Positions 1 to 8,774 of a DNA stretch of 64,000 nt are shown piece after piece. The stretch lies in the NCBI RefSeq assembly GCF_030687295.1, contig NZ_CP117425.1, positions 1,368,001 through 1,432,000 on the forward strand, given 5' to 3'. This DNA is from Pseudomonas beijingensis. GTDB lineage: Bacteria; Pseudomonadota; Gammaproteobacteria; Pseudomonadales; Pseudomonadaceae. Under the pieces are notes generated by a model. That model saw only the letters and a program-made list of their open reading frames with translations, searched no databases and was not told the origin of the DNA. Positions within the stretch are counted from its first letter, which is position 1. Every line of letters starts with the position of its first letter. A program made the translations under genes and the position numbers.

Positions 1-70
1 TCGCTGATCGCTGGACACCATGGCGGGCCCAAGGCACTCTTGGGCACACCATGGATTGCGGTAGCCCGAC

Positions 71-817
71 ATGCTCAAACGTCTCGTTCTTGCCTTTGCG
101 GGCGCCACGTTGCTGCTCGCAGGCACCACCCGCGCCGCCGATGCTCCGCTGGTGTTGCTGACGGAAAACTTCCCGCCGTACAACATGGCCAAGAACGGCA
201 AGAACTTCGCCCAGGACGAGAATATCCATGGCATTGCCGTGGACATCGTCCGCGAAATATTCAAGCGCGCCGATATCTCCTACAGCCTGACGCTACGTTT
301 CCCCTGGGAACGTATCTATAAACTCGCCCTGGAAAATCCGGGTTACGGTGTGTTTGTCATGGCGCGGTTGCCGGAGCGAGAGAAGCTGTTCAAATGGGTC
401 GGCCCCATCGGTCCGGACGACTGGATCATGCTCGCCAAGGCCGACAGCAAGATCGCCCTCGACTCGCTGGAGCAGGCGCGCCAATACAAGATCGGTGCGT
501 ATAAGGGCGACGCGATTGCCGAGACGCTGGCCAAGCAGGGGTTGAAGCCGATTGTCGTATTACGCGACCAGGACAACGCCCGGAAACTGGTCAACGGCCA
601 GATCGACCTGTGGGCCACCGGGGATCCCGCCGGGCGTTACCTGGCGCGACAGGAAGGGGTGGACGATCTCAAGACCGTGTTGCGATTCAACAGTGCCGAG
701 TTGTACCTGGCGTTGAACAAAGACGTGTCTGATGAGGTGATCGCCCGGCTTCAAAAGGCCCTGGATGAATTGCGCAAGGAAGGTGCGGTGGACGCGATCA
801 TGGCGCGGTATCTCTAA
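71..817 (+). CDS. Periplasmic substrate-binding protein (transporter family 3 type)
   Basis: A 248-residue exported solute-binding protein. Residues 1-22 form a signal peptide ending in Thr-Arg-Ala-Ala, so the mature protein is periplasmic. The body has the two-lobed SBP_bac_3 pattern typical of amino-acid ABC binding proteins, with an N-terminal 'TENFPPYNM' strand, a 'GIAVDIVREIF' helix and a central 'YGVFVMARLPERE' segment. No permease or ATPase gene is adjacent, so it may be an orphan binding or sensory protein; the ligand cannot be read from sequence. It lies convergent to the envelope operon and is separated from it by a REP doublet. The ribosome site is weak, but the signal peptide begins exactly at this ATG. 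The family is clear and the role is unknown. Confidence 0.85.
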   Translation: MLKRLVLAFAGATLLLAGTTRAADAPLVLLTENFPPYNMAKNGKNFAQDENIHGIAVDIVREIFKRADISYSLTLRFPWERIYKLALENPGYGVFVMARLPEREKLFKWVGPIGPDDWIMLAKADSKIALDSLEQARQYKIGAYKGDAIAETLAKQGLKPIVVLRDQDNARKLVNGQIDLWATGDPAGRYLARQEGVDDLKTVLRFNSAELYLALNKDVSDEVIARLQKALDELRKEGAVDAIMARYL

Positions 818-841
818 GAATTTCACCCATCGCAACGCCGC

Positions 842-937
842 CATCGCGAGCGAGCTCGCTCCCACAGGGGATCTGCCGTGAACACAACTCTTGTGCCCGG
901 TGCAGTATCCCTGTGGGAGCGAGCTTGCTCGCGATGG
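842..937. repeat. REP doublet (REPIN)
   Basis: Two inverted copies of the Pseudomonas REP sequence, at about 842-867 and 910-936, face each other across a short spacer. The element lies between the convergent ends of the binding protein gene and yibQ. Confidence 0.85.
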
Positions 938-968
938 CGGCAGCGCGGTTTGAGATAGCGCTCAGCCG

Positions 969-1748
969 CTACCGATAAACCCCATCCTTCCCATGCCCGA
1001 CCATCGCCCGATTGCTGCGCAGGCTGATCATCGACTTGATGTCGATCCATTCGATGCCCTGGGCCTTGAGCTTGGGCAGCTCGCGTTCGAGTACCGCCAG
1101 GGTCTGCGGGTAGGGATGGCCGATCATCACGGCCGAGCCTTGCCGGTGGGCCAGGTCGATGGCGGTTTGCAGCTGCTGGGCGATGGCGGCTTCGGTGCGC
1201 TCGTCGTCGAGGAACACATCCCGCGACACACTGGCGAGGCCAATCTTCTGGGCCTCGGCGGCAGCGACCGTCTGGGCGCTGGTGCGGCTGTCGACGAAAA
1301 ACTTATGGCGCTGCTGCAAGTTCGCCATCAGCCACGCCATGGCCTGGGGCTGGGCGGTCATGCGGCTGCCCATGTGGTTGTTGATCCCGCTGGTGTAGGG
1401 CACGGCCGCGAACGCGGCGTCGAGGCGCTTGCCCAGTTCTTCGATGGACAGTTCCGGATGCCAGGCGAATGGCCCGGTGGCCGGGTCCATGGGCATGTGC
1501 AGCATGACCAGCTTGCCGGCGCGATGGGCTTCGCGGGCGACTTCGGCGGCGTGAGGGGTGTCAGGCATGATCGCGGCGGTGACCGGACCGGGGAGGGCTA
1601 GAACCCGGCGATCCCGGGGCAGATTTTGCCCCAGGTCGTCGATGATCAGGCTCAGGTACGCCTTGTGTGGCGAAGAGGGTGTGGCGGGCGCCGCGTTAAC
1701 GGCCCCTGCCAGCAGGCACAGCAGGACGACGGTGAAACGCAGGCCCAT
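969..1748 (-). CDS. Divergent polysaccharide deacetylase family protein (YibQ-like)
   Basis: A 259-residue exported protein with a signal peptide over residues 1-19 (ending Val-Asn-Ala-Ala). It shows the 'divergent polysaccharide deacetylase' signatures 'LIIDDLG' near residue 35, 'MLHMPMDP' near 85, 'NNHMGSRM' near 125, 'FFVDSRT' near 150 and 'MIGHPYPQT' near 210. These are the Asp and His positions of a deacetylase fold, but the true substrate of the family is not established. It is the last gene of gpmI-envC-ctpA-yibQ, with one base between the ctpA stop and this start, so translation is probably coupled. The neighbours point to a cell-wall or septum role; that part is inference. Confidence 0.85.
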   Translation of the reverse strand: MGLRFTVVLLCLLAGAVNAAPATPSSPHKAYLSLIIDDLGQNLPRDRRVLALPGPVTAAIMPDTPHAAEVAREAHRAGKLVMLHMPMDPATGPFAWHPELSIEELGKRLDAAFAAVPYTSGINNHMGSRMTAQPQAMAWLMANLQQRHKFFVDSRTSAQTVAAAEAQKIGLASVSRDVFLDDERTEAAIAQQLQTAIDLAHRQGSAVMIGHPYPQTLAVLERELPKLKAQGIEWIDIKSMISLRSNRAMVGHGKDGVYR

Positions 1749-1749
1749 C

Positions 1750-3066
1750 TCAGCGGCCGGACGTGATGTTCAACCCTTTGAGCAAGCTCAAGGCCTGGGC
1801 CAACTGATAGTCGTCATCCTGCGGCATTGGCTTGGCCTTGGCGCCGGAACCGGTCGGTTTGTCGGCGCCGCCGTTGCCATTGCCCAGGTGACCTTGCAGG
1901 TCGGCTTCCTTGAAGTATTCGCTGTCCTGCTCGTTGGTGATCTTGGCCTTGCGCACCTCGATGTCCGGGACAATGCCCTGGGCCTGGATGGAGCGGCCGT
2001 TGGGTGTGAAGTACAGCGCGGTGGTGATCTTCAGGGCACGGTCGTTGTTCAGTGGCAATACGGTCTGCACCGAGCCCTTGCCGAAACTGGTGGTGCCCAT
2101 GACCACGCCACGCTTCTGGTCCTGCAGGGCACCGGCAACGATTTCCGAAGCCGAAGCGCTGCCGCCGTTGATCAGCACCACCAATGGCACAGCCTCGCTC
2201 AAATCGTTGCCGGTGGCCGAGAAGCGCAGTTCGGAATTGGCGATGCGGCCCTTGGTGTAGACGATCAGGCCCTTGGTGATGAAGTGATCCACCACTTCCA
2301 CCGCCGACTGCAGCACGCCGCCGGGGTTGTTACGCAGGTCCAGGACCAGGCCGTTGAGTTTCTTGCCGTTGTCCTTGCGCATCTTGGCCAGGGCCTTGGC
2401 GACTTCTTCGCCGGTCTTGACCTGGAACTGGGTGATGCGGATGTAGCCGTAGCCCGACTCCAGCAACTGGCTCTTCACGCTCTTGACCTGGATGACCGCT
2501 CGCGTGAGGGTCACGTCGAAAGGTGTGCCGCCGTCGCGGACCAGGGTCAGGGTGATCTTCTGGCCGATCTTGCCGCGCATCTTGTCCACGGCTTCGGTCA
2601 TGCTCTGGCCGCGGGTCGGTTGGCCATTGATCTTGACGATGAAGTCACCGGCCTGGATGCCGGCCTTGGATGCAGGGGTGTCGTCGATTGGCGAGACCAC
2701 CTTGACGAAGCCGTCTTCGCTGCCGACCTCGATGCCCAGGCCACCGAACTCGCCGCTGGTGCTTTCCTGCAGCTCGGCAAAGTCTTCTGGCCCCAGGTAG
2801 GCCGAGTGCGGGTCAAGGTTGCTGAGCATGCCTTTGATGGCGTTCTCCAGCAGCACCTTGTCATCCACCGGTTCCACGTAGGCGGCCTTGATCCGGTCCA
2901 TGACCTCGGCAAAGGTGCGCAGTTCGTCCAGCGGTAGCGGGGCCTTGGTGGTCGCCGCCGTGGCGGCGGGGGCCGACGGGGCCGGTTCGGCGGCGAAAGC
3001 CAGGGGCGCACCGATCACGAGGGCGATCGTCAGGGCCAGCGAGGTAAGGCGGGACAAATGCAGCAT
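1750..3066 (-). CDS. ctpA: Carboxy-terminal processing protease CtpA (S41 family)
   Basis: A 438-residue periplasmic S41 serine protease. It has a signal peptide (residues 1-25), a PDZ domain around residues 90-175 ('GGLGIEVGSEDG...VVSPIDDTPASKAG') and a C-terminal catalytic domain. The nucleophile Ser lies in 'NGGSASASEIV' and the general-base Lys in 'TSFGKGSVQTV', so it should be active. In Pseudomonas, CtpA works with an outer-membrane lipoprotein partner to degrade peptidoglycan cross-link hydrolases. The start at 3066 is preferred to a longer in-frame one because AAGGAG lies 10 bases upstream and the signal peptide starts there. It follows envC after 32 bases, in the same operon. Confidence 0.95.
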   Translation of the reverse strand: MLHLSRLTSLALTIALVIGAPLAFAAEPAPSAPAATAATTKAPLPLDELRTFAEVMDRIKAAYVEPVDDKVLLENAIKGMLSNLDPHSAYLGPEDFAELQESTSGEFGGLGIEVGSEDGFVKVVSPIDDTPASKAGIQAGDFIVKINGQPTRGQSMTEAVDKMRGKIGQKITLTLVRDGGTPFDVTLTRAVIQVKSVKSQLLESGYGYIRITQFQVKTGEEVAKALAKMRKDNGKKLNGLVLDLRNNPGGVLQSAVEVVDHFITKGLIVYTKGRIANSELRFSATGNDLSEAVPLVVLINGGSASASEIVAGALQDQKRGVVMGTTSFGKGSVQTVLPLNNDRALKITTALYFTPNGRSIQAQGIVPDIEVRKAKITNEQDSEYFKEADLQGHLGNGNGGADKPTGSGAKAKPMPQDDDYQLAQALSLLKGLNITSGR

Positions 3067-3098
3067 GTCGAACGAACTCCTTAATAGGATGGGCGCGC

Positions 3099-4391
3099 TT
3101 ATCCTTGCGCACGACACCATTGGGCCGGGTCACTGGGGCGACCCTGCTGACGAATAGCGAAATACAGTGCGGGCGTATCCTGCCCGCCACTGTTACCGAC
3201 CGTGGAGATGGACTCGCCGGCCTTGACCACATCGCCCGCGGCCTTGAGCAGCGTCTGGTTGTGGCCGTACAGGCTCAAATAACCGTTGCCGTGATCCAGA
3301 ATCACCAGCAGGCCGGCACCGCGCAGCCAATCGGCGAATACCACGCGCCCGCCATGCACGGCATGCACCTGGCTGCCGGCGGAGGCGCTGATCATCACCC
3401 CGTCCCACTTGGTGCGGGTGTCGTCGCCGCGGGTTTCACCGAAGCGTGCAAGCAATCGACCATTGACCGGCCATGGAAGTTTGCCTCGTGCCGAAGCAAA
3501 AGCGCCGCCGAAGGTTTCGCCGTCACTGGAAACCAGTGCGCCGGGGCTGGACTTTGCCGGCTTGCGCGGTGCGTCGCCGGCGTCCGCGTCGGCCTGGGCT
3601 TCATGCAAACGCTTTTTTTCGGCTTCCTGCTGGGCGATCAGCGCTTTCTGGCGCGCTTCTTCCGCCTCTCGGGCCTGGCGGGCCAGGGTCTCTTCGATGG
3701 TTTTCAACACATTGGCCAGTTCGGCCTGGTCCTGCTCGCGGGCCTTGAGCTTGCTGTCGCGGGCCTTCACGTCGTCGTTGAGCTTGGCCAGGGCCACTTG
3801 GCGTTCCTTGCGAACCTTCTCGAGTTCTTCGCGCTGGGTGTCGAGGCTGCTTTTCTGCACCAACAACTGGGCCTGCTGCAGCTCGATGTCTTTTTCGACA
3901 TTGGCCAGCTGGCGCAAGGTTTCGTTGAAGTTCTTGAGCTGTTCCAGGCGGGCCTGGCTCAGGTAGTCGTAATAGGTGAGGGTACGGGCGAATTTCTCGG
4001 GGTTCTGCTGGTTGAGCAGCAGCTTGAGGTATTCCTGGCGGCCGTTCTGGTAGGCGGCCCGGGCCTGGATGGCGATCAGCTTTTGCTGTTCAGTGCGCGC
4101 GCTCTGGAGTTTTTTTTTCTCTCCATCGAGCCGCTGCAGCTCGGATTCGCTTTTCTTCAGTTCTTTTTGCAGGGCGTCGACCTGCTTCTCCAGCTTGCCC
4201 ATCTCGGTTTCGGTGCCGCGCAGGTCTTTCTGCACGCTGGATTTCTCTTCCTGCAACTTGCCCAGCAGCTTTTTCAGCTCGGCAATGTCCTGGCGCGTGG
4301 CTTCCAACTGCTGTTGGGTTTGCGCGCGCTCGTCGGCAAAGGCCGGTTGGAGCAGGCAGGTCAGAGCGAGGGCTATCAGGACGCGAAGCAT
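3099..4391 (-). CDS. envC: Murein hydrolase activator EnvC
   Basis: A 430-residue periplasmic protein with a signal peptide (residues 1-20), a long coiled coil (about 21-240, rich in Gln, Glu, Lys and Leu) and a C-terminal LytM/M23 domain (about 310-430). In active LytM enzymes the final zinc motif reads His-Leu-His-Phe-Glu; here it is 'PALYFAIRQQ', so both His are lost. This is the degenerate state of EnvC proteins, which activate division amidases instead of cutting murein themselves. The start was placed at the signal peptide; a longer in-frame extension would run through REP sequence. It sits between gpmI and ctpA, the usual Pseudomonas order. Confidence 0.93.
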   Translation of the reverse strand: MLRVLIALALTCLLQPAFADERAQTQQQLEATRQDIAELKKLLGKLQEEKSSVQKDLRGTETEMGKLEKQVDALQKELKKSESELQRLDGEKKKLQSARTEQQKLIAIQARAAYQNGRQEYLKLLLNQQNPEKFARTLTYYDYLSQARLEQLKNFNETLRQLANVEKDIELQQAQLLVQKSSLDTQREELEKVRKERQVALAKLNDDVKARDSKLKAREQDQAELANVLKTIEETLARQAREAEEARQKALIAQQEAEKKRLHEAQADADAGDAPRKPAKSSPGALVSSDGETFGGAFASARGKLPWPVNGRLLARFGETRGDDTRTKWDGVMISASAGSQVHAVHGGRVVFADWLRGAGLLVILDHGNGYLSLYGHNQTLLKAAGDVVKAGESISTVGNSGGQDTPALYFAIRQQGRPSDPAQWCRAQG

Positions 4392-4502
4392 AGAGGCGGG
4401 CGACACCAGGGAAAGGGACGGCCTAGTATGCCCGCCCCAGGCTGCAAAAAAAACGCCCATTTGGGACTGTGTGATAACTGGCCCAAAAAACACCAGAAAC
4501 CA

Positions 4503-4595
4503 ATGTGGGAGCGAGCTTGCTCGCGATGGCGCCAGCACATTCAACAAAGATGTTGATTGGAAGATCGCTATCGCGAGCAAGCTCGCTCCCACAGG
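4503..4595. repeat. REP doublet (REPIN)
   Basis: Inverted REP copies at about 4503-4528 and 4570-4594 occupy the gap between gpmI and envC. The element therefore lies inside the presumed operon and could form a stabilising or terminating hairpin in the transcript. Confidence 0.85.
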
Positions 4596-4618
4596 GTTTG
4601 CGGTGATTGATGGATCAA

Positions 4619-6148
4619 TCAGACCAGGATCGAAGTCCCGGTCATCTCTGCCGGCTTCTCCATGCCCAGCAACATCAGCATCGTCGGTGCGACATCGGCC
4701 AGCACGCCACCGTCGCGAACCTTGAAGCCGCGCTTGCCGACATAGATGAACGGCACCGGTTCGGTGGTGTGGGCGGTGTGGGCCTGGCCGGTGGATTCGT
4801 CGGACATCTGCTCGACGTTGCCGTGGTCAGCCGTGATCAATGCTTCGCCGCCAACCTTTTCCAGGGCCTCGACGATGCGGCCAACGCAGGTATCCAGGCA
4901 TTCCACGGCCTTGACCGCCGCGTCGAACACACCGCTGTGGCCCACCATGTCGCCGTTGGCGTAGTTGACCACGATCACGTCGTAACGCTGGTTTTCGATG
5001 GCGTCGACGATGCGGTCGGTCACTTCCGGCGCGCTCATCTCCGGTTGCAGGTCGTAGGTGGCGACTTTCGGCGAAGGGATCAGGATGCGTTCTTCGCCCG
5101 GGAAGGGTTCTTCACGGCCACCGGAGAAAAAGAACGTCACGTGGGCGTATTTTTCGGTCTCGGCAATGCGCAGTTGGGTCTTGCCGTTTTTCGCCAGGTA
5201 GTCGCCCAGCACGTTTTCCAGGCTGCCGGCGGCGAAGGCCGATGGCGCGGGAATGCTGGCGGCGTATTGGGTCAGCATCACGAAGCCGGCCAGTTTTGGC
5301 TGTCGGGCGCGCTCGAATTCCTTGAAATCGTCTTCGACAAACACCCGGGTCAGCTCGCGGGCGCGGTCGGCGCGGAAGTTCATGAACACCACGGCGTCGC
5401 CGTCTTCGACTTTCACCGGCTCGCCGATGGTGGTGGCCTTGACGAATTCGTCGCTTTCGCCGCGCTCGTAGGCGGCTTGCAGGCCTTCCTGGGCGGTGGA
5501 GGCGTTGAATTCGGCGTTGCCGTCGACGATCAGGTTATAGGCCTGGGACACGCGGTCCCAACGGTTGTCACGGTCCATGGCGTAGTAGCGGCCGATGAGG
5601 CTGGCGATGTGCCCCTTGCCGAGGGCCTGGAACGTTGCGTCCAACAGCTCGATCGACGACGTGGCGCTTTTCGGCGGGGTGTCGCGGCCATCGAGGAACG
5701 CGTGCAGGTAGATCTTCTCGGCGCCGCGCTTGGCAGCCAGTTCGGCCATGGCGACCAGGTGGTCCTGGTGGCTGTGCACGCCACCGTCGGACAGCAGGCC
5801 CATGAAGTGCACGGCTTTGCCGGCGGCCACGGCTTTATCCACGGCGGCGCAGATAGTGGGGTTTTCGAAGAACTCACCATCGCGGATCGATTTGGTCACG
5901 CGGGTGAAGTCCTGGTACACCACGCGGCCTGCGCCGAGGTTCATGTGGCCGACTTCGGAGTTGCCCATCTGCCCGTCCGGCAGGCCGACGTCCATGCCGC
6001 TGCCGGAGATCAGGCCGTTGGGCACGGTGGCCCACAAACGGTCCAGCACAGGCTTGTTGGCCGAATACACGGCGTTGGATTCGTGGCTTTCACTGTGACC
6101 GAAGCCGTCGAGAATCATCAGGACCAAAGGTTTAGGCGTGGTAGTCAT
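4619..6148 (-). CDS. gpmI: 2,3-bisphosphoglycerate-independent phosphoglycerate mutase
   Basis: A 509-residue cytosolic Mn-dependent enzyme that interconverts 3- and 2-phosphoglycerate in glycolysis and gluconeogenesis. The length matches the family. The first metal-binding motif is '[10 protein letters not shown]' near residue 10. The phosphorylated Ser lies in '[17 protein letters not shown]' near residue 63. The distal metal motifs are '[14 protein letters not shown]' and '[10 protein letters not shown]'. The start '[17 protein letters not shown]' begins just before the first motif; 26 upstream in-frame residues have no family character. It is the first gene of the gpmI-envC-ctpA-yibQ group and diverges from the rhodanese-like gene at 6301. 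Confidence 0.97.
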   Translation of the reverse strand: MTTTPKPLVLMILDGFGHSESHESNAVYSANKPVLDRLWATVPNGLISGSGMDVGLPDGQMGNSEVGHMNLGAGRVVYQDFTRVTKSIRDGEFFENPTICAAVDKAVAAGKAVHFMGLLSDGGVHSHQDHLVAMAELAAKRGAEKIYLHAFLDGRDTPPKSATSSIELLDATFQALGKGHIASLIGRYYAMDRDNRWDRVSQAYNLIVDGNAEFNASTAQEGLQAAYERGESDEFVKATTIGEPVKVEDGDAVVFMNFRADRARELTRVFVEDDFKEFERARQPKLAGFVMLTQYAASIPAPSAFAAGSLENVLGDYLAKNGKTQLRIAETEKYAHVTFFFSGGREEPFPGEERILIPSPKVATYDLQPEMSAPEVTDRIVDAIENQRYDVIVVNYANGDMVGHSGVFDAAVKAVECLDTCVGRIVEALEKVGGEALITADHGNVEQMSDESTGQAHTAHTTEPVPFIYVGKRGFKVRDGGVLADVAPTMLMLLGMEKPAEMTGTSILV

Positions 6149-6300
6149 GGAATCCACTCGTGGCGGGTTAAAAGAAGACGATGGAAAAGGGACGGGCAGT
6201 TTAAAGGTAAGTTCCGGCGGCGTCACCGCCGGGCGGGGTTTGGCCGGCCTTGCGTGCTGTGTATACTGGCCGACATTTTAACGCCCTGGAACCTCCTTCG

Positions 6301-6714
6301 ATGGTTGCTCACCTGATTCAATTTGCCACTAACCACTACATTCTCGTCGGTATCTTCGTCGTGCTGCTGGCGTTGCTGGTTGCCCACACGATGCAGGGCG
6401 GCGGCCGCAGCCTGAGCACCGGCGAACTGACCGCGCTGGTCAACAAGGACGCCGGCGTGGTGGTGGACATCCGCCCGAGCAAGGATTACGCCGCTGGTCA
6501 CATTGTCGGGGCGGTTAACATTCCCCAGGACAAATTGATCGCCCGCATCGGCGAACTGGAAAAACACAAGGCCAAGACGCTGATCCTGGTGGACGCCCAG
6601 GGCCAGCATGCCGGCACCCACGCCCGCGAGCTGATGAAATCCGGCTTCACCGCTGCCAAGCTGTCCGGTGGCGTTGCCAGCTGGAAAGCCGACAATCTGC
6701 CCCTGGTGAAGTGA
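6301..6714 (+). CDS. Membrane-anchored rhodanese-like protein (YibN-like)
   Basis: A 137-residue protein with one N-terminal membrane helix (about residues 10-30) followed by a single rhodanese domain ('GVVVDIRPSKDYAAGHIVGAVNIP' region and 'LSGGVASWKADNLPLVK' end). The loop that normally carries the catalytic Cys reads 'LILVDAQGQHAGTHA' and contains no Cys, so sulfur transfer by the usual route is not expected. It is one base upstream of grxC and in line with secB, the conserved proteobacterial order in which YibN-like proteins are linked to protein export. The start gives a membrane helix at the right place. The family is clear; the biochemical role is uncertain. Confidence 0.88.
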   Translation: MVAHLIQFATNHYILVGIFVVLLALLVAHTMQGGGRSLSTGELTALVNKDAGVVVDIRPSKDYAAGHIVGAVNIPQDKLIARIGELEKHKAKTLILVDAQGQHAGTHARELMKSGFTAAKLSGGVASWKADNLPLVK

Positions 6715-6715
6715 A

Positions 6716-6970
6716 ATGCCCCACGTTGTTGTCTATTCCAGCGATTACTGCCCCTATTGCTCCAGAGCGAAGTTCCTGCTCCAGAACAAAGGCGTGGCCT
6801 TCGAAGAGATCAAGGTCGACGGCAAGCCGCAACTGCGCGCCGAAATGACCCAGAAGGCCGGACGCACGTCCGTGCCGCAGATCTGGATCGGCAGCACCCA
6901 CGTGGGCGGTTGCGATGATCTGTTCGCCCTGGACCGCGCCGGCAAGCTCGACGCGCTGCTCAAGGCCTGA
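6716..6970 (+). CDS. grxC: Glutaredoxin 3
   Basis: An 84-residue single-domain glutaredoxin that reduces disulfides and mixed glutathione disulfides in the cytosol. The redox site is the dithiol motif Cys-Pro-Tyr-Cys at about residues 11-14 ('DYCPYCSRAK'). The cis-Pro loop 'TSVPQIWIG' and the glutathione-binding 'HVGGCDDL' follow at the expected distances. Length is normal. It starts one base after the rhodanese-like stop and lies 39 bases before secB, so the three genes probably form one operon. Confidence 0.96.
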   Translation: MPHVVVYSSDYCPYCSRAKFLLQNKGVAFEEIKVDGKPQLRAEMTQKAGRTSVPQIWIGSTHVGGCDDLFALDRAGKLDALLKA

Positions 6971-7009
6971 ATTTCCCACTAAAGAACCTGAAAGTAAGAA
7001 GGATCTGCG

Positions 7010-7492
7010 ATGACTGACCAACAGAACACAGCTGCCAGCGAAGAAGAAACCGCACCGCAATTCTCCTTGCAGCGCATTTATGTACGCGACCTGTCCTTCG
7101 AAGCCCCGAAAAGCCCGGCGATCTTTCGCCAGCAGTGGGAGCCGAGCGTAGGCCTGGACCTGAACACCCGTCAGAAAGCCCTGGAAGATGACTTCCACGA
7201 AGTGGTGCTGACCCTGTCGGTGACCGTGAAGAACGGTGATGAAGTGGCGTTCATCGCCGAAGTGCAGCAGGCCGGGATCTTCCTGATCAAGAACCTGGAT
7301 GCTCCTTCGATGAGCCACACCCTGGGTGCCTTCTGCCCGAACATCCTGTTCCCTTATGCCCGTGAAACCCTGGACAGCCTGGTGACCCGCGGCTCATTCC
7401 CGGCCCTGATGCTGGCTCCGGTGAACTTCGATGCCCTGTATGCGCAAGAACTGCAGCGCATGCAACAAGAAGGCGGCGCGACCGTTCAGTAA
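7010..7492 (+). CDS. secB: Protein-export chaperone SecB
   Basis: A 160-residue cytosolic tetrameric chaperone that keeps preproteins unfolded and hands them to SecA. Recognisable family segments are '[16 protein letters not shown]' at residues 20-35, '[12 protein letters not shown]' near 65, 'AGIFLIKNL' near 90, and the C-terminal '[25 protein letters not shown]' region. The acidic N-terminal tail and length are typical. AAGAAGGATC upstream gives a good ribosome site. It follows grxC in the conserved cluster. Confidence 0.97.
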   Translation: MTDQQNTAASEEETAPQFSLQRIYVRDLSFEAPKSPAIFRQQWEPSVGLDLNTRQKALEDDFHEVVLTLSVTVKNGDEVAFIAEVQQAGIFLIKNLDAPSMSHTLGAFCPNILFPYARETLDSLVTRGSFPALMLAPVNFDALYAQELQRMQQEGGATVQ

Positions 7493-7533
7493 GCGGCGCT
7501 GCCAGCCCCGGCACAAAACTGTGGAAGCGAGCC

Positions 7534-7639
7534 CTGTGGGAGCTGAGCTTGCTCGCGATGAACGATGACGCGGTTTTGCAGTTGAACCGTGTCGACCTCA
7601 TCGCGAGCAAGCTCAGCTCCCACAGGCTCGCTCCCACAG
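7534..7639. repeat. Nested REP doublet
   Basis: An inner inverted REP pair ('GTGGGAGCTGAGCTTGCTCG' at about 7538-7557 and its mirror at about 7600-7624) is flanked on both sides by extra partial REP tails ('GGAAGCGAGCC' at about 7523-7533 and 'GGCTCGCTCCCACAGG' at about 7624-7639). It lies between the convergent secB and trmL ends. Confidence 0.8.
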
Positions 7640-7658
7640 GTGTTTCTGGCTGACGGCC

Positions 7659-8114
7659 TCAGGCGAAACCGTTCTGCCGCCACGCCTCATAAACCGCCAC
7701 CGCCACGGTATTGGACAGGTTCAGGCTGCGGCAGCCTTCGCGCATCGGCAGGCGCAGGCGCTGCTCGGCGGGCAGGGCGTCCAGTACGTCGGCCGGCAGG
7801 CCACGGCTTTCCGGGCCGAACAGGAACGCATCACCGGCGACGAAGCTGGCGTCATGAAACGGCCGCGAACCCTTGGTGGTAAACGCGAACAGGCGTGGAT
7901 GCCCGAGGCTTTCCAGGCAATTGGCGAGGTCGGCGTGACGCTGCAAGGTGGCATACTCGTGGTAGTCGAGGCCGGCGCGGCGCAGGCGCTTGTCGTCCAT
8001 GTCAAAGCCCAGCGGTTCGATCAAATGGAGGTGGCAGCCGGTGTTGGCGCACAGCCTGATGACGTTGCCGGTATTTGGCGGAATTTCCGGTTGAAAAAGG
8101 ATGACGTGAAACAT
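7659..8114 (-). CDS. trmL: tRNA (cytidine(34)-2'-O)-methyltransferase TrmL
   Basis: A 151-residue SPOUT methyltransferase that 2'-O-methylates the wobble base of the two tRNA-Leu isoacceptors. The trefoil-knot motifs are present: '[20 protein letters not shown]' at residues 5-24, '[11 protein letters not shown]' near 98 and '[19 protein letters not shown]' near the C-terminus. The length equals the minimal family size. The start at 8114 removes a 70-residue in-frame extension that has no family similarity. Its start codon overlaps that of the divergent gene at 8113. Confidence 0.95.
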   Translation of the reverse strand: MFHVILFQPEIPPNTGNVIRLCANTGCHLHLIEPLGFDMDDKRLRRAGLDYHEYATLQRHADLANCLESLGHPRLFAFTTKGSRPFHDASFVAGDAFLFGPESRGLPADVLDALPAEQRLRLPMREGCRSLNLSNTVAVAVYEAWRQNGFA

Positions 8115-8553
8115 GCACGGCTCCGCAGATAAAGATGAGCGGCATTCTACGCCGCAAACCGACCGACGTTCGAAGCTAATGCTTCGGGTGATGGGCTCTT
8201 TGGCTATCTTCGGCATGATGGTTGGGCTGATGATTGGGCGCCTGACCACGCCCGACCCGAGCGCGTTGCAACAGGTCGAGGTGACAGACGGAACGCTGGT
8301 GGCCTGGTTCAACAATGAACCCAAGCTCCATGGAGAAATTGTCGACGGCTCAGTGGCGCTACTGTTTCAAGCAGAAGGCCGGCCGCAGAAGGGCCAACTC
8401 AAGCTCAACGGCAAGGATGTGAACTGGCGGGTGCGTTTGAGTGACAAGGGGTTGTTGCTGACGCTGGTAGCGGCGCGTCCGTTGCGAGGGGAGTGGACCG
8501 GCAGCGAAGTGGATGATCGCTGGCGGCTGGAGGTCCGTCTCCAGGAGCAATAA
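8113..8553 (+). CDS. Conserved hypothetical membrane-anchored protein
   Basis: A 146-residue protein with a basic N-terminus, one hydrophobic segment ('[17 protein letters not shown]', about residues 26-42) and a soluble C-terminal part rich in short beta-like stretches. No known domain was recognised. In Pseudomonas a gene of this kind sits between trmL and the ntrC region. The ATG at 8113 has AGGA 11 bases upstream. An alternative ATG at 8179 ('[12 protein letters not shown]') would start directly at the membrane segment and would free the trmL promoter region. The stop overlaps the 3' end of the non-coding RNA on the other strand. Coding is likely; function is unknown. Confidence 0.7.
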   Translation: MHGSADKDERHSTPQTDRRSKLMLRVMGSLAIFGMMVGLMIGRLTTPDPSALQQVEVTDGTLVAWFNNEPKLHGEIVDGSVALLFQAEGRPQKGQLKLNGKDVNWRVRLSDKGLLLTLVAARPLRGEWTGSEVDDRWRLEVRLQEQ

Positions 8554-8590
8554 AAGAGGGAATCCCCGGCCTGCCTGTACCAAGGTCCCC
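8550..8590 (-). terminator. Terminator of the NrsZ-like RNA
   Basis: The last stem-loop (GGGGA / UUCCC outer stem) is followed on the minus strand by UCUUUUAUU. It overlaps the stop codon of the convergent gene at 8113-8553. Confidence 0.7.
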
Positions 8591-8734
8591 AAAACGGGAG
8601 GGCTGCGCTTAGCGCATGGCCCTGAGTGTAAAGAAGGGAAACCTTGACCTGCCTGTATCAAGGCCCCCAAAACAGTGGGCTCGCTGAGCCCGTATAAAAT
8701 GGGGAATCCCCGGCCTGCCTGTACCAAGGTCCCC
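8558..8734 (-). repeat. Three spaced copies of a 33-34 nt stem-loop unit
   Basis: Copies are at 8558-8590, 8636-8668 and 8701-8734. The outer two are almost identical. The middle copy differs at paired positions so that the stem is kept, while the ten-base loop is unchanged in all three. This is the body of the small RNA gene. Confidence 0.9.
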
Positions 8735-8758
8735 GAAACTGGGTAGTGATCTAGCTAT

Positions 8759-8774
8759 TGCAGGGGACGTGCCA
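8759..8774 (-). promoter_or_regulatory. Sigma-54 (-24/-12) promoter of the small RNA
   Basis: On the minus strand the site reads TGGCACGTCCCCTGCA. The GG and GC dinucleotides are separated by exactly ten bases and the TGGCACG half is a full consensus match. The start point is predicted at about 8747-8748. Confidence 0.88.

Larger units (their letters stand above)
8550..8748 (-). ncRNA. nrsZ: NrsZ-like nitrogen-regulated small RNA
   Basis: A predicted RNA of about 199 nt, transcribed in the same direction as ntrC and located directly downstream of it. It contains three similar stem-loops (plus-strand positions 8701-8734, 8636-8668, 8558-8590), each exposing the same loop UACAGGCAGG. Their inner stems covary: CCUUGG pairs with CCGGGG in the outer two, and CCUUGA with UCAAGG in the middle one. 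Two plain GC hairpins lie between them. The last repeat is followed by a short U-run and can act as terminator. A sigma-54 promoter and an NtrC-like site lie upstream. NrsZ of P. aeruginosa also lies downstream of ntrC, is NtrC/RpoN dependent and has repeated stem-loops. Homology is inferred from synteny and architecture, not from a search. Confidence 0.82.

Noticed and set aside
1558..2937. A 459-codon open frame on the plus strand opposite yibQ and ctpA
   Set aside because: It is the antisense shadow of two well-supported genes; its translation is low-complexity and matches no family. Similar long antisense frames opposite envC (3105-4556), gpmI (4607-6316), glnA (13856-15529), typA (17301-18989) and glgP (20731-23151) were dismissed for the same reason.
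8558..8734. Reading the three repeats as a coding or REP element
   Set aside because: The copies share no sequence with the REP family, are not in frame with a gene, and differ by compensating changes in stems, which fits a structured RNA.
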